Notes: generated from the sequence alone by a model not told the origin. DNA of 64,000 bases from Tautonia sp040717455 (GCF_040717455.1 NZ_JBFEFH010000006.1:240085-304084), one strand, 5' to 3'. Positions 1-9,536 are shown, counted from the stretch's first letter. Made by a program: numbers and translations.

Positions 1-1
1 C

Positions 2-139
2 ATGGCCATCCCGAGCTTCGGTGGCATGCTCATCGAGGTGATGACCATGCTGGTGGTTCCGGTCGTCTATTGCGGGATCAAGGAGATCAAGATCCGGGCC
101 GGCATCCGCGACGAGCTGTTCGAGGAGGGTGCCCGCTGA
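2..139 (+). CDS. C-terminal end of an RND heavy-metal efflux pump (CusA/CzcA family), truncated by window edge
   Basis: Only the last 45 residues are in the window; the gene enters from the left. The segment 'PSFGGMLIEVMTMLVVPVVY' is the typical last transmembrane helix of CusA/CzcA inner-membrane RND pumps, which export metal cations or drugs from periplasm or cytoplasm using the proton gradient. It is followed by a short charged cytoplasmic tail (KEIKIRAGIRDELFEEGAR) before the TGA stop. The family is normally about 1000-1050 residues, so more than 95% of the protein lies outside the window. The substrate cannot be judged from this piece. Confidence 0.75.
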   Translation: MAIPSFGGMLIEVMTMLVVPVVYCGIKEIKIRAGIRDELFEEGAR

Positions 140-374
140 CCGCACGTCGGCCGGATCGCCCGATCCCCCACACCGACTGTCGGCCACAGCGAACGGCCGG
201 CCGGGTTGGTGGGGGACCGGCCGGGCCCTAGCGAGCGGGGAGAGGCCCCGAGTCGATCATCCGCGATGAGGCCCATCGCCCGGGGCAAATCGTCCGGGCA
301 GGAAGGTTATCGGCGTCGAGCGGCCCCCCGGCCAGTCGACATGCCTTTGACACCCCGGCCACTTGATATTGAAA

Positions 375-1253
375 TCATTTATCTTCACCGATGGAAATCT
401 GAAGGACAGCGGTGACGGGAAAGTGATCCGAAGGGGTTCGGCCGTCGCGGGAGGTGCGGTCGATCGAGGCTTCGACGATGTCCCAGTCGGCGGAGCAGGC
501 GATCCAGTCAATCCGAGCACCCTGGGTGGCCTCGGCGCGGAAACTGGAGTAGGTGCCCTCGTCGGGACCGGGCTCGGGGTGCGCGACGCGATAGGTGTCG
601 ATGAGGCTGGGGCCCGATTCCGCATCCTCGGAGAAGAGCGCCTGGTAGGGGGAGCTGCCCTCTCCGCTGTTGAAATCGCCGGTGACGATGACCCGGGAAT
701 CGGCGGCCAGCCGGGCGATCATCCGGCGGAGCAGCCGGGACGATTCGAGCCGAGCGACCTGGCCGCGATGATCGAAGTGTGTGTTGAAGAAGGCGACCGG
801 ATAGGCATCAGGGTTGCGGAGGTCGCGGAGCTTCAGCCACGTGACCATGCGGGGCAGGGAGCTGTCCCAACTGGTGCTGCCGGGCTGGTCGGGGGTCTCG
901 CTGAGCCAGAAGTGGCCGCGGTCGAGGACCTCGAACCGGTCGGTCCGGTAGAACACGGCCATCATCTCTCCCCGTTCGCGGCCGTCGTCGCGGCCGGCGG
1001 CGAACACGGAGTATCCCGGGAGTTCGGCGGCGAGCAGGTCGCGCTGGAATCCAAGCGTCTCCTGAGTCCCGAGGAGGTCGGGGGAGAAGGCCTTGATGGT
1101 CTCGACCAGGAACTCCTTGCGGTGCTCCCAGGCATCGTCGCCGTCGCCGGCGGTGCCGTAGCGGATGTTGAAGCTCATCACCCGCAGCTCGGCAGGCTCG
1201 TCGAGAGGGATCGGAGAGAGGCCGAGGACCAGGGCGACAAGGGAGAGGATCAT
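375..1253 (-). CDS. Endonuclease/exonuclease/phosphatase (EEP) family hydrolase
   Basis: 292 residues. The start at 1253 gives a hydrophobic N-terminus (MILSLVALVLGLSPIPL) that looks like a signal peptide, so export is likely. The EEP fold motifs are in order: SFNIRYG with Asn29, GTQET with Glu65, FNTHFDH near residue 155, TGDFNSGEGS near 190 and the closing SDHFPV near 277. These residues bind Mg2+ and cleave phosphodiesters. Secreted planctomycete members of this type are usually of unknown substrate (nucleic acid, sphingomyelin or inositol phosphate). It stands alone, divergent from the MFS gene at 1832. The open frame continues upstream of 1253, but that part is Pro/Arg/Ser-rich shadow coding without family similarity. 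Confidence 0.85.
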   Translation of the reverse strand: MILSLVALVLGLSPIPLDEPAELRVMSFNIRYGTAGDGDDAWEHRKEFLVETIKAFSPDLLGTQETLGFQRDLLAAELPGYSVFAAGRDDGRERGEMMAVFYRTDRFEVLDRGHFWLSETPDQPGSTSWDSSLPRMVTWLKLRDLRNPDAYPVAFFNTHFDHRGQVARLESSRLLRRMIARLAADSRVIVTGDFNSGEGSSPYQALFSEDAESGPSLIDTYRVAHPEPGPDEGTYSSFRAEATQGARIDWIACSADWDIVEASIDRTSRDGRTPSDHFPVTAVLQISIGEDK

Positions 1254-1831
1254 GGGGTGCTCCGGATCAAGATGGCAGGGGCTCGATCGTCCCAAACGGG
1301 GAACGATGCGACACTCGGGAGAGCCGACAAGGGTAGCAAGCCGTGAGCATCGGTGGTACATCGGACCCGGGGAACCACGCCGAGATTCTTCGGAGATTTC
1401 AAGCCGGGGGGGCGAGAGATGCCGCGACCGGTTGATCCCCGATGCGGGAGGGCGCTGCACCGGTTCGGATGCGACGTGCAAGCTCTTGAATTGATCTTCA
1501 AGACGCTCCCTCGGCTCCTCTCGAGCGACCTCCGCGAGCAGGGTGCGTCGGGGATCGATGGCTTGATGTCCACGAGTGCTCGTGGAAGCCCTTCCCATCG
1601 GCCGATTGTGATTCCACGATTGATTGGAAACCGCTTTCGCACCATGCGGCGAGTCGGACAACCGGATGGGGCAGAACCTTGACAGGGGAATCGGGAGGAG
1701 GAACGATCCTTCATGCCTCCCTTGGTTCCTCCTCGATGAAGGGGGCGAGGGCGTCGCCATGGGACCTGGCCTCGTGCCTCCGGAAGCCGGCAGGCGGCGA
1801 GGCCGAGGAACGCCTGGACACCTGGAAGCCA
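1254..1831. other. Intergenic region between divergent genes
   Basis: 578 bases between the EEP hydrolase and the MFS transporter. No convincing gene, RNA or repeat was found. Open frames here encode Arg/Pro-rich low-complexity peptides with no ribosome binding site. It should hold the promoters of both flanking genes, but no clear -35/-10 pair stands out. Confidence 0.5.
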
Positions 1832-3217
1832 ATGACTCAAACGCTTGATCACACGGACGCAGGAGAGTTCGAACAGCCGACTCGGGTTCGGTATGTCGTG
1901 CTGCTGGCGCTGGCGCTGGCGGCGGTGATTTCGTATCTGTCGCGCGTGGCACTGGCACCGGCGGCGTCGACGATCCAGGCCCGGATGGGACTGGATGATC
2001 GGGAGATGGGGTACGTCCTGGGCGGGTTTTTCCTCGGGTATCTCTGGGCACAGGTGCCGGGGGGATGGCTCGGCGATCGGCTGGGGGCGCGCTGGGGCCT
2101 GGCGTTGCTGAGCCTGCTCTGGTCGTTGGCTACGATCGGCACGGCGCTGGCCGATTCGGCGACGGCCCTCTGGTGGACGAGGGCGGCGGCCGGGTTCGCG
2201 CAGGGCGGGCTCTTCCCGATCTCGGCCAAGGTGATCACCGCGTGGTTCCCGGTCGATCGGCGGGGGATTGCCGGGGCGGTGCCAACCGCGTGCATGTCGG
2301 TGGGATCGGTCCTTGCCAATGGGATGACTGTGCTGATGATCCCGTTGATCGGCTGGCGAGGGGTGTTCCATGCGTACGCGGCGATGGGGATCCTCTGGGC
2401 GATTCTGTTCGCGGTCTGGTATCGCAATAGCCCTCGCGAACACGCGGGGACGAATCAGGCGGAACGGGACGTGATTCTGGGTCGATGGGGGAAGGTGAAG
2501 GGCGACGCGTCTCCTGATGCCGGAGCGATCGGGGGGGGGGATGACGCGGAAACCGGGCTTCCGGAGATTTCGACGGGGAGGGCGCTGCGTTCGATTGCGG
2601 TCAGCCCCGGGATGTGGGCGTTCTGCGGCCAATCCTTCTTTCGGGCGTTCGGATATGCGTTCTTCATCACCTGGTTTCCTGCCTATCTGGAACGGAGCCG
2701 GGGGCTTCGGATCGAGGACGCGGGGATGTTATCGATGGCGCCCCTGTTCGGGGTGGTGGTGGGCAGTTTCCTGGGAGGCTACTGGGTTGACCTGATCTTG
2801 AGGCGAACGGGAAAACCCTGGCTCAGCAGGAGTGGCCTGTCCGCGGGGGCGCTTCTCGTCTGCAGCCTGACCATGTTGGCCGCGGCCTGGATCCATCATC
2901 CCGCGGGGGCGGTCTTCCTGATCACGATCGGGACCTTCTTCTTCGGGATGACCGGCCCCACGACCTGGGCAACCACGATGGACATCGCGGGAGGCCATAC
3001 CGCCACCGTCTTCGCCGTGATGAACATGGCGGGCAACTTCGGCGCGATGGCGTGCCCGGTCGTGGTCGGTTACCTGTTCGATGAGATTCGGGATTCAGGA
3101 GCCGACTGGGAACTGGTGCTCTACCTCTTTTCCGCCGTCTATCTCGCCGGGGCGGTCTGCTGGCTTGTCCTCGACCCGACGCGGTCGGTCGTGAACAGAG
3201 CGAAGGAGAGAGCATAG
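1832..3217 (+). CDS. MFS transporter, anion:cation symporter (sugar-acid) type
   Basis: 461 residues with about twelve hydrophobic helices. The start at 1832 is preceded by GGAAG five bases upstream; the longer frame starting at 1679 adds non-conserved residues. Helix 1 (YVVLLALALAAVISYLSRVALAPA), the loop GGWLGDRLGARWGL after helix 2, and GFAQGGLFPISAKVITAWFP in helix 4 are typical of the ACS branch of the major facilitator superfamily (glucarate, galactonate or hexuronate permeases). The next gene encodes a DapA-superfamily dehydratase of the kind that acts on sugar acids, 123 bases downstream on the same strand, so import and breakdown of a sugar acid is a reasonable inference. The substrate itself is not shown. 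Confidence 0.85.
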   Translation: MTQTLDHTDAGEFEQPTRVRYVVLLALALAAVISYLSRVALAPAASTIQARMGLDDREMGYVLGGFFLGYLWAQVPGGWLGDRLGARWGLALLSLLWSLATIGTALADSATALWWTRAAAGFAQGGLFPISAKVITAWFPVDRRGIAGAVPTACMSVGSVLANGMTVLMIPLIGWRGVFHAYAAMGILWAILFAVWYRNSPREHAGTNQAERDVILGRWGKVKGDASPDAGAIGGGDDAETGLPEISTGRALRSIAVSPGMWAFCGQSFFRAFGYAFFITWFPAYLERSRGLRIEDAGMLSMAPLFGVVVGSFLGGYWVDLILRRTGKPWLSRSGLSAGALLVCSLTMLAAAWIHHPAGAVFLITIGTFFFGMTGPTTWATTMDIAGGHTATVFAVMNMAGNFGAMACPVVVGYLFDEIRDSGADWELVLYLFSAVYLAGAVCWLVLDPTRSVVNRAKERA

Positions 3218-3340
3218 CTCAACTCCATTGTGTCCCGATGACGCAACACGAGGGGGACGCGGGGCGAAGTCCGGGCCTTGCGAATCCGGCGTCGCGACCG
3301 AGATCGCGACGCTCGACACGAAACCGATCGAGGTTCTTCC

Positions 3341-4252
3341 ATGGATTTCGACAGAACGCGGCTGTCAACCGTTCAGCTCGTCCCGCCGACCCCGTTCTCC
3401 CAGGACGGCCGGACGGTCTTGCCGGAGGTCCTTGAGGACTTCGTCCGGGCCGTGCATCAGGAGGGGATTCGCGTCGTCTTGCCGGGGGCAGGCACGGGAG
3501 AATTCCATTCGCTCTCGTCCGCCGAGGTGATCTCCTGCGTCCGGGCGACACGGAAGGGGATGGGCGACGAGGGGGTCGTGATCGCGCCGATTGGACTGGG
3601 GCTGGGCCATGCGATCGAGACGGGAACCGGGGCGATCGAGGCAGGGGCCGATGCGTTGCTCGTCATGCCTCCGGTCCATCCGTATTTGAGCGATGCCGGG
3701 GTGCGAGACTATTTCGAAGTCCTGATGGAAAGGCTCCCGAGGCCCTTCCTCGTGTACAAGAAGGGTCCGTTCCCGAGCGACGAGATGTTGATCGAGCTGG
3801 GAGCCTCGGATCAATTCGTCGGGGTGAAGTATGCGGTCAATGATCTCGACGCGTTCACGAGATTCGCGTCTCGGGTCGATGGCCGGTTCGGTCTGTACTG
3901 CGGCACCGCCGAGCGATTCGCGCCGTTTTTCCACCTGGCAGGAGCCACGGGCTACACGTCGGGGGCGGGGAATGTGTGCCCTCGATTGACCCTGTCGATG
4001 CACCGGGCACTCAGCGAGGGCCGCTACCAGGATGCGATGCGGGTGCTGGCCTTGCTCCGCCCGATCGAGGATGGTCGCGCCCGGGCCGCGGATTCCTACA
4101 ACATTTCGCTGTTGAAGGCCGCGCTGCGGCTGATCGGGCGAGACTTCGGGCCACCCCGACCGCCGCAACGTCAGGTGACCGAGGACGAGGCCAGGGAGAT
4201 CCGGTCGCTGCTGCAACCGATCCTGGAGGCGGAGGCGGCGCTGGGCGGTTGA
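3341..4252 (+). CDS. DapA-superfamily aldolase/dehydratase, 5-dehydro-4-deoxyglucarate dehydratase-like
   Basis: 303 residues, class I aldolase (beta/alpha)8 barrel. Visible marks are PPTPFSQDG at the N-terminus, the GAGTGEF loop near residue 50 (equivalent of GTTGE), Tyr139 in FLVYKKG and the Schiff-base Lys163 in VGVKYAVND. The Lys and Tyr are spaced as in DapA. The GTGEF and VYKKG variants, together with the upstream sugar-acid type transporter, point towards the 5-dehydro-4-deoxyglucarate dehydratase group rather than true dihydrodipicolinate synthase. That enzyme removes CO2 and water to give 2-oxoglutarate semialdehyde. Reaction specificity is inferred. The start at 3341 is the only one that begins the family fold. 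Confidence 0.8.
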   Translation: MDFDRTRLSTVQLVPPTPFSQDGRTVLPEVLEDFVRAVHQEGIRVVLPGAGTGEFHSLSSAEVISCVRATRKGMGDEGVVIAPIGLGLGHAIETGTGAIEAGADALLVMPPVHPYLSDAGVRDYFEVLMERLPRPFLVYKKGPFPSDEMLIELGASDQFVGVKYAVNDLDAFTRFASRVDGRFGLYCGTAERFAPFFHLAGATGYTSGAGNVCPRLTLSMHRALSEGRYQDAMRVLALLRPIEDGRARAADSYNISLLKAALRLIGRDFGPPRPPQRQVTEDEAREIRSLLQPILEAEAALGG

Positions 4253-4283
4253 GTTGCCGAGGGGGACTCAACTGGAGAATGGA

Positions 4284-5243
4284 TCAGGGATGGGCCCCGG
4301 TGAGGTAGCGGCGGTCGATCTTGGCCGCCACGGTGCCGATGCCGTAGTACCCGATGGAGAGCCGGGCGACGTGGGTCAGGAGGTCGTACGCCCGCCAGCG
4401 GTCCCAGCCGAACTCCGATTCCATCCAGAGGATCAAGTGGGCGAATGCCTGGGCCGTCGATCGCTCCATGGGCGCCCCGCTGGCAATGGCCATGATTTCC
4501 GAGGGAGACTCGATCCGGGGGCCGGGGATCGTTCTCCCCTTGCGGAGGTCGACTGTGATGGTGGTTTCGGCCGGCATCTCCAGGCCCGTTGCGGAGAGCT
4601 CGCCATGCCCCATCGCGGCGTGAGCATCGCCCAGCGAGAGGAGACCGCCGGGGACGAACACCGGGAAGACGATGGTGTTGCCCGGGGCCGTTTCGATCAG
4701 ATCCATGTTCCCGCCGTGAGGGCCGGCAGGCGCGGTGGTGGGTGCTCCCCAGTCGGGAGCGGTGCCGATGCAGCCGATCATGGGGCGATACGGGATGGTG
4801 ATCGAATCGCTCCAGTGGATCAGGTCCTCTCGGATCGGGCAGACGTGGGTGCCGTGCGGGCAATCGGTGCCGAGCCATTCGCAGAGCTGCTTGGGGTCGG
4901 CCGTGCGCGTCGCACATTGACCGAGGGTGGGCCGGATCTCGTGGATCGTGACCGCGAGGGAATCGCCAGGCTCGGCGCCTTCGATCCAGATCGGCCCGGT
5001 CAGGGGGTTGCTGTAGGGCATCGCGACCTTGTCGCGGCGATCGGCGTTGGTCCGGATCTGACCGGAGAGGGCGTCTTCCGAGGCCACGATCACGGTTTCC
5101 CCCGACTCGATCCGGAGCCGGGGCTCGTGATGGCGGCTGAATTCGTAATGCAGCGGGCCGATGGGTAAGTGCTTCACGAGGGTCCTCGGGCGGGATGGAC
5201 TTCGAAGCGCGATGGGCGCGGCTTGCGGATTGGCAATGAGCAT
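4284..5243 (-). CDS. Acetamidase/formamidase family protein
   Basis: 319 residues, the usual length of the FmdA/AmdA family, whose members release ammonia from formamide or acetamide. Recognisable stretches are EPGDSLAVTIHEI near 117, the core PHGGNMDLIETAPGNT near 183, GGLLSLGDAHAAMGHGE with its conserved His/Asp near 205, and ATGLEMPAETTITVDL. It converges with the dehydratase gene, and its start region faces the kelch gene at 5362. Many planctomycete members are housekeeping orphans, so the physiological amide is unknown. Confidence 0.85.
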   Translation of the reverse strand: MLIANPQAAPIALRSPSRPRTLVKHLPIGPLHYEFSRHHEPRLRIESGETVIVASEDALSGQIRTNADRRDKVAMPYSNPLTGPIWIEGAEPGDSLAVTIHEIRPTLGQCATRTADPKQLCEWLGTDCPHGTHVCPIREDLIHWSDSITIPYRPMIGCIGTAPDWGAPTTAPAGPHGGNMDLIETAPGNTIVFPVFVPGGLLSLGDAHAAMGHGELSATGLEMPAETTITVDLRKGRTIPGPRIESPSEIMAIASGAPMERSTAQAFAHLILWMESEFGWDRWRAYDLLTHVARLSIGYYGIGTVAAKIDRRYLTGAHP

Positions 5244-5361
5244 AGCAAGGGTTCGCGACGATTACCGCGCTCAACCCTCTGGATGTCTCGGCGCCACCGT
5301 CGTACGATTCCGTCCTGGTTGTCGTCTCCAGAAAAGCACTCGATCTCGGTGGGATTCGGAC

Positions 5362-6735
5362 ATGGGGATTTTCTCGCTGCTTCTCATGGCTGTTCTGCTC
5401 GGCGACGCTCGTGCCTCGCAAGGGAGTCGGGGTGTCGGTGCGGAGCGGGAGTTGACCACCCCCGATGAGGGGGAGACCTGGTCCGTGGGGAGCTTGCACT
5501 GGATCACCTGGACGCCCAGCGTGTTCCCCGGCGCTTCGCAGGCGGTCCTGGAGTTTTCCGAGGACGCTGGAACCACCTGGGAAATGGTGGACCGGGTTGA
5601 TTGGGCCAGCGGGGAATGGCTCTGGACGGTCCCGGACCGGGTCTCCGGAGCTTGCCGGCTGCGACTCGCGGTGGAAGGGGGGGCAGCGGGATTGGTCGAC
5701 TCGCGTCGCTTCTCGATTTCGCCGTCCCAGGGCGTGAACACCTATCGCTGGATCAAGGTCACCGATTCTGCGCCGTTCGCGGCGAGAGACGGGGCAGGGG
5801 CCCTGGTGTTCCAGGATTCGATGTGGCTGATCGGCGGCTGGAACCCGGGCGACAAGGCCCATTTCCCCCGGATTTGCAACAACGAGGTCTGGAGGAGCGA
5901 GGACGGAGCGGACTGGGTCCTCGCAAAGCCCAACACCTTCGTCGACCCGTCGTTCGACCCGACCTCGGACTGGGAGGGGAGGCATACCGCCGGCTATGCC
6001 GTCTTCAACGGCATGATGTGGATCATCGGCGGTGACGTGAACCAGGGGCACTATCAGCCTGACGTCTGGAAGAGCAAGGACGGCCGCTCCTGGACGTTGG
6101 TGAACGAGCGGGAACCTGTGCCCTGGGGCCCGCGTGCCTTGCATTACACCCTGGCGTTTCGAGACAAGATCTGGGTGATGGGAGGCCAGACGATGCCGGG
6201 ATTCGCCCCGTCGGACGAGGTCTTTTATAAGGACATCTGGACTTCGGACGATGGTAGGCAATGGAACCAGGTGATCCCGGAGGGCCCTTCCTGGAGCCCC
6301 CGGGGGATGATCGGAGGGTCGGCGGTCCATCGCGATCGCATGTGGATTCTCGGGGGAGGCACGTATGACACGCCCCAGACGCCGAGCCGGACGTATTACA
6401 ACGACGTGTGGAGTTCGGACGACGGAAGGCACTGGACCCTGCACACCGGACGCGCGCCCTGGGCCGCGAGGCAGTATCACGAGGTCGCCGTGTTTGATGA
6501 TCGCCTCTGGGTGCTGGAAGGGTACTCGGGCGCCAATCGGAACGACGTCTGGTATTCGACGGATGGGGTGAACTGGTACGAGATCCCCGACACGCCCTGG
6601 GCCCCTCGTCACGCGGCGAGCGTGTTCGTCTTCAAGGATGCGCTCTGGGTCGTGGCGGGGAACAACATGCGGCCAGACGTCTGGAAATTGGTCAGGGAAC
6701 CGGGGATTGGCGTGGCATCGCCCCCGGGGGGCTGA
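5362..6735 (+). CDS. Secreted kelch-repeat protein
   Basis: 457 residues. A short signal peptide (MGIFSLLLMAVLLGDARAS) is followed by an immunoglobulin-like segment (residues about 30-120, 'WSVGSLHWITW...AVLEFSEDAGTTW'). After this come at least five kelch-like blades, each with a pattern such as DSMWLIGGWN, GMMWIIGGDV, DKIWVMGGQT, DRMWILGGGT and DRLWVLEGYS, ending with DALWVVAGNN. Each blade carries 'DVW(K/S)S.DG..W', as in sialidase/kelch propellers. It is probably an extracellular six-bladed beta-propeller; no catalytic residues are recognisable. An upstream frame extension (5161-5361) lacks a signal peptide and is not included. Confidence 0.8.
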   Translation: MGIFSLLLMAVLLGDARASQGSRGVGAERELTTPDEGETWSVGSLHWITWTPSVFPGASQAVLEFSEDAGTTWEMVDRVDWASGEWLWTVPDRVSGACRLRLAVEGGAAGLVDSRRFSISPSQGVNTYRWIKVTDSAPFAARDGAGALVFQDSMWLIGGWNPGDKAHFPRICNNEVWRSEDGADWVLAKPNTFVDPSFDPTSDWEGRHTAGYAVFNGMMWIIGGDVNQGHYQPDVWKSKDGRSWTLVNEREPVPWGPRALHYTLAFRDKIWVMGGQTMPGFAPSDEVFYKDIWTSDDGRQWNQVIPEGPSWSPRGMIGGSAVHRDRMWILGGGTYDTPQTPSRTYYNDVWSSDDGRHWTLHTGRAPWAARQYHEVAVFDDRLWVLEGYSGANRNDVWYSTDGVNWYEIPDTPWAPRHAASVFVFKDALWVVAGNNMRPDVWKLVREPGIGVASPPGG

Positions 6736-6798
6736 TCCGGGGGGGACAGTCGCCCTCGAACGATTGATCAGATGTCACGGGGTTGAGAGGGACTGGCG

Positions 6799-7704
6799 AT
6801 GATCATCGACGTTCATAGCCACACATGGACGTACCCGGACCATTTCACGGACGACTTCCGCCTCCAGGCGCGTCGAGCGAAGGCGGGGGAAGAGCTTGAC
6901 TTGACGGTCCGCTTCGAGGATTACGAGCGATCGTCGGTCCCGGACGTCCGGACGATCGTGTTTGGCGGCAAGGCGCGGTTGAGCGGCCTCTGGGTCGATG
7001 ATCACGACGTCGCTCGCTACGTGGCCGAGCATCCGGACCGGCTGATCGGCTTCCTCTCGCTCGACCCGACCCAGGACGGCTGGGAGCGGGAACTCGCCGA
7101 AGGGCATCGGGATCTGGGGCTGCGTGGCATCAAGTTGATGCCGATGTATGCGGGTTTCTCCCCCGACGAGGAGCGGCTCGACCCGATCTGGGCTTACGCC
7201 AGTCGACACCGGCTCCCGGTCCTGCTGCACACGGGGACGACGTTCGTGTCGCAGGCGCCGCTCGATTGCACCTTGCCCCGGCTGATCGACCGCGTGGCGA
7301 TCCGATTCCCCGAGTTGAAGATCATCCTTGCACATCTCGGCCACCCCTACGAAGGGGAGTGTGTGGCGGTCATCCGCAAGCATCCGAATGTGTACGCGGA
7401 TCTGAGTGCCTTGCACTACCGCCCATTCCAGCTCTACCAGAGCCTGATGCTCGTGCAGGAATACGGGGTCTGGTCGAAAGTCCTCTTCGGGACGGATTAC
7501 CCGTTTACGACGGTCAATGCGACCATCGAGGGGTTGCGAAACCTGAACCGGATGGTGGAAGGGACCTCGCTGCCCCGCCTCGACTCGGAGGCCATCGAAC
7601 GCGTCATCTTCCGGGACTCGCTCGCGCTGCTGGGACTCGAGCATCCAGGCCGGGGGAGTCCGGTCGGTGATGACGGCGGAGCATCCGGCGTGCCCGGCAC
7701 ATGA
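6799..7704 (+). CDS. Amidohydrolase 2-family metal-dependent hydrolase
   Basis: 301 residues. It opens with MIIDVHSHTW, the HxH metal site of the amidohydrolase TIM barrel. It continues with GIKLMPMYAGFSP (near 114), PVLLHTGTTF (metal His near 140), ILAHLGHPY (near 176) and the C-terminal FGTDYPF (catalytic Asp near 232). This is the ACMSD/gamma-resorcylate decarboxylase-like subgroup, which decarboxylates or hydrolyses small carboxylates. The last 25 residues are Gly/Ser-rich and probably disordered. The substrate is unknown. Confidence 0.85.
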   Translation: MIIDVHSHTWTYPDHFTDDFRLQARRAKAGEELDLTVRFEDYERSSVPDVRTIVFGGKARLSGLWVDDHDVARYVAEHPDRLIGFLSLDPTQDGWERELAEGHRDLGLRGIKLMPMYAGFSPDEERLDPIWAYASRHRLPVLLHTGTTFVSQAPLDCTLPRLIDRVAIRFPELKIILAHLGHPYEGECVAVIRKHPNVYADLSALHYRPFQLYQSLMLVQEYGVWSKVLFGTDYPFTTVNATIEGLRNLNRMVEGTSLPRLDSEAIERVIFRDSLALLGLEHPGRGSPVGDDGGASGVPGT

Positions 7705-7865
7705 ACCTCGACCCGATTCGTGCGCACAACCTGCAAGCGCGGAGAATCGTCGTCACCGCCAATCGAGGTCGAAACCCGATAACGTTCTGGGGGCGGCGGA
7801 GGCGATGGGCTTCGGCGTCCCCCCGGGTCGCGTTTCGATCACAAGGATGGGGAGATCAACCGGTC

Positions 7866-8300
7866 ATGACGATGATGCCACGATCACGACGGTTCGCGAT
7901 GATGGCCCTGGCGAGTTTCGCGCTGCTGCCGATGGCGGCGGTGGCGAACGGGATTGCCTGGAACCAGAGCTACACGACGGCTCGGCAACACTCGGTCCAG
8001 ACAGGCAGGCCGATCCTGGTGTCGGTCTCGTCACAGGGGTGTGGTTGGTGCCGCCAACTGGAGAAGACCACGTTCCGCGATCCCCGCGTCGTGGACCTGA
8101 TAAACGGCCAGACGGTCCCGCTCAAGATCGACGCGAACGACCCCGCGCACGAAGCCTTGGTGCGGGCCCTCGGCCTGACGTCGGTCCCGACCCTGGCGGC
8201 GATCACGCCGGAAGGGCAGATCGTCGCGAATCAGTCGGGGTACCTCGACGCGAGGCAATTCCTCGCCTGGGTCCGCCCCGTCGTCGGGCCGACCAGATGA
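7866..8300 (+). CDS. Exported thioredoxin-like protein with CGWC motif
   Basis: 144 residues. The start at 7866 gives a signal peptide (SRRFAMMALASFALLPMAAVANG). A thioredoxin fold of the thiol:disulfide interchange/DUF255-like type follows: ILVSVSSQGCGWCRQLEKTTF carries the CGWC redox pair near residues 59-62, and the cis-Pro segment is TSVPTLAAITPEG near 110. It probably acts in the periplasm, reducing or oxidising partner proteins. The upstream amidohydrolase ends at 7704, and the intervening 161 bases show no clear terminator. Confidence 0.8.
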   Translation: MTMMPRSRRFAMMALASFALLPMAAVANGIAWNQSYTTARQHSVQTGRPILVSVSSQGCGWCRQLEKTTFRDPRVVDLINGQTVPLKIDANDPAHEALVRALGLTSVPTLAAITPEGQIVANQSGYLDARQFLAWVRPVVGPTR

Positions 8301-8434
8301 CCCGGACGACGATCTCGGGCCGACGACGGCAATCGGCCCGAGGTCCCTCCCAGACTCGAATCGACTGAGCCGGGCGACTTCCCGAAGCCTTGAGATGCAG
8401 CAGTTGCCTGGAAAACCGTACAAGGATTTCGCCC

Positions 8435-9532
8435 ATGCTCCTGAGTCCCGTCGGCCTGCCGCTCGATCAGCTGGACACCCCTGCCCTGCTCCTGGACCTG
8501 GACGCGTTCGAGGCGAATGTTCGAACGATGGCCGGCCACCTCGCATCGCGGGGAGTCCAGTGGAGGCCCCATGCGAAGGCGTTCAAGTCGCCGGCCATCG
8601 CCCATCAGCTGCGCAAGGCGGGGGCGATCGGGGTGACGGTGGCGAAGGTTTCGGAGGCCGAGGTGATGGCCTCGGCCGGGGTCGAAGACATCCTGATCGC
8701 TCACATGGTGGTGGGGCCGTCGAAGGTCGCTCGCCTGGCGGCCCTGCAGCGCCGGGGAGACGTGAAGGCCACGGCGGATCATCCGGATCAAATGGGAGCG
8801 ATGGGATCGGCCGCGGTGCAGGCCGGGGTCGAGGTGGGGATCCTGGTGGATGTGGATCTGGGAATGCGTCGGTGCGGGGTGCGGTCGTCAGGGGCGGCCG
8901 TGGACCTGGCGCGGCGCGTCTCGGGGACCCCGGGGTTGCGCTTCGATGGGTTGATGGGATACGAGGGGCATACCCTGTTCATCCCCGATCCGGAGGCCAA
9001 GCGGCGGGCGATCGACGAGGCAATCGGCCGGCTCCTGGAGGCGAAGGAGGCCGTGGAAGGGGCAGGGCTGGCCTGCCGGATCGTGTCGGCGGGCGGGTCG
9101 GGTTCGTACCAGATCACCGCCGACATCCCGGGGATCACCGAACTGCAGGCCGGGGGAGGGGTCTTCGCCTGCCGCTACTACACGGAGATCTGCCGGGTGG
9201 CGGGGCATCGGCCGGCGATCGCGGTGCTGGCCACGGTGGTCAGCCGCCCGGAACCGGATCGGGCGATCCTCGACATCGGTCGGAAGTCGATCAGCGATTT
9301 CCAGACGCCGCCGGTCGTGGCGAAGCATCCGGGGTGTCAGGTGCTCGGCCTCTCGGCGGAACACGCGACGGTGGAGGTGGCGCAGGATGAGTCACTGAAT
9401 ATCGGTGATCGTGTTCAAGTGATTCCGGGTTATAGTGACTTCACCTTCGTGCTGCACGATCGGATCCTGGCGCACCGAAACGGCAGGGTGGAGGCATGCT
9501 GGCCCTTGCTGGGCCGGGGCATGCTCCAGTGA
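8435..9532 (+). CDS. PLP-dependent D-threonine aldolase/D-serine dehydratase-like (DSD1) protein
   Basis: 365 residues; AAGGA lies nine bases before the start at 8435. The fold is the alanine-racemase-type TIM barrel plus beta domain: LDTPALLLDLDAFEANV at the N-terminus and the PLP-lysine segment WRPHAKAFKSP near residue 50. The PLP phosphate-binding region is around SAGGSGSYQ (near 220). In characterised D-threonine aldolases and eukaryotic D-serine dehydratases the C-terminal strand has a His-x-Asp or His-x-Cys metal site (PNHxC/D). Here the aligned segment reads IPGYSDFTFVLHD, so the His is replaced by Tyr. Metal use and reaction may therefore differ. Confidence 0.8.
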   Translation: MLLSPVGLPLDQLDTPALLLDLDAFEANVRTMAGHLASRGVQWRPHAKAFKSPAIAHQLRKAGAIGVTVAKVSEAEVMASAGVEDILIAHMVVGPSKVARLAALQRRGDVKATADHPDQMGAMGSAAVQAGVEVGILVDVDLGMRRCGVRSSGAAVDLARRVSGTPGLRFDGLMGYEGHTLFIPDPEAKRRAIDEAIGRLLEAKEAVEGAGLACRIVSAGGSGSYQITADIPGITELQAGGGVFACRYYTEICRVAGHRPAIAVLATVVSRPEPDRAILDIGRKSISDFQTPPVVAKHPGCQVLGLSAEHATVEVAQDESLNIGDRVQVIPGYSDFTFVLHDRILAHRNGRVEACWPLLGRGMLQ

Positions 9533-9536
9533 TCTG

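Noticed and set aside
4171..6612. Very long minus-strand open frame across three genes
   Set aside because: It is antisense to the formamidase and kelch genes in part and gives Arg/Pro/His-rich sequence without family similarity. It is a by-product of high GC.
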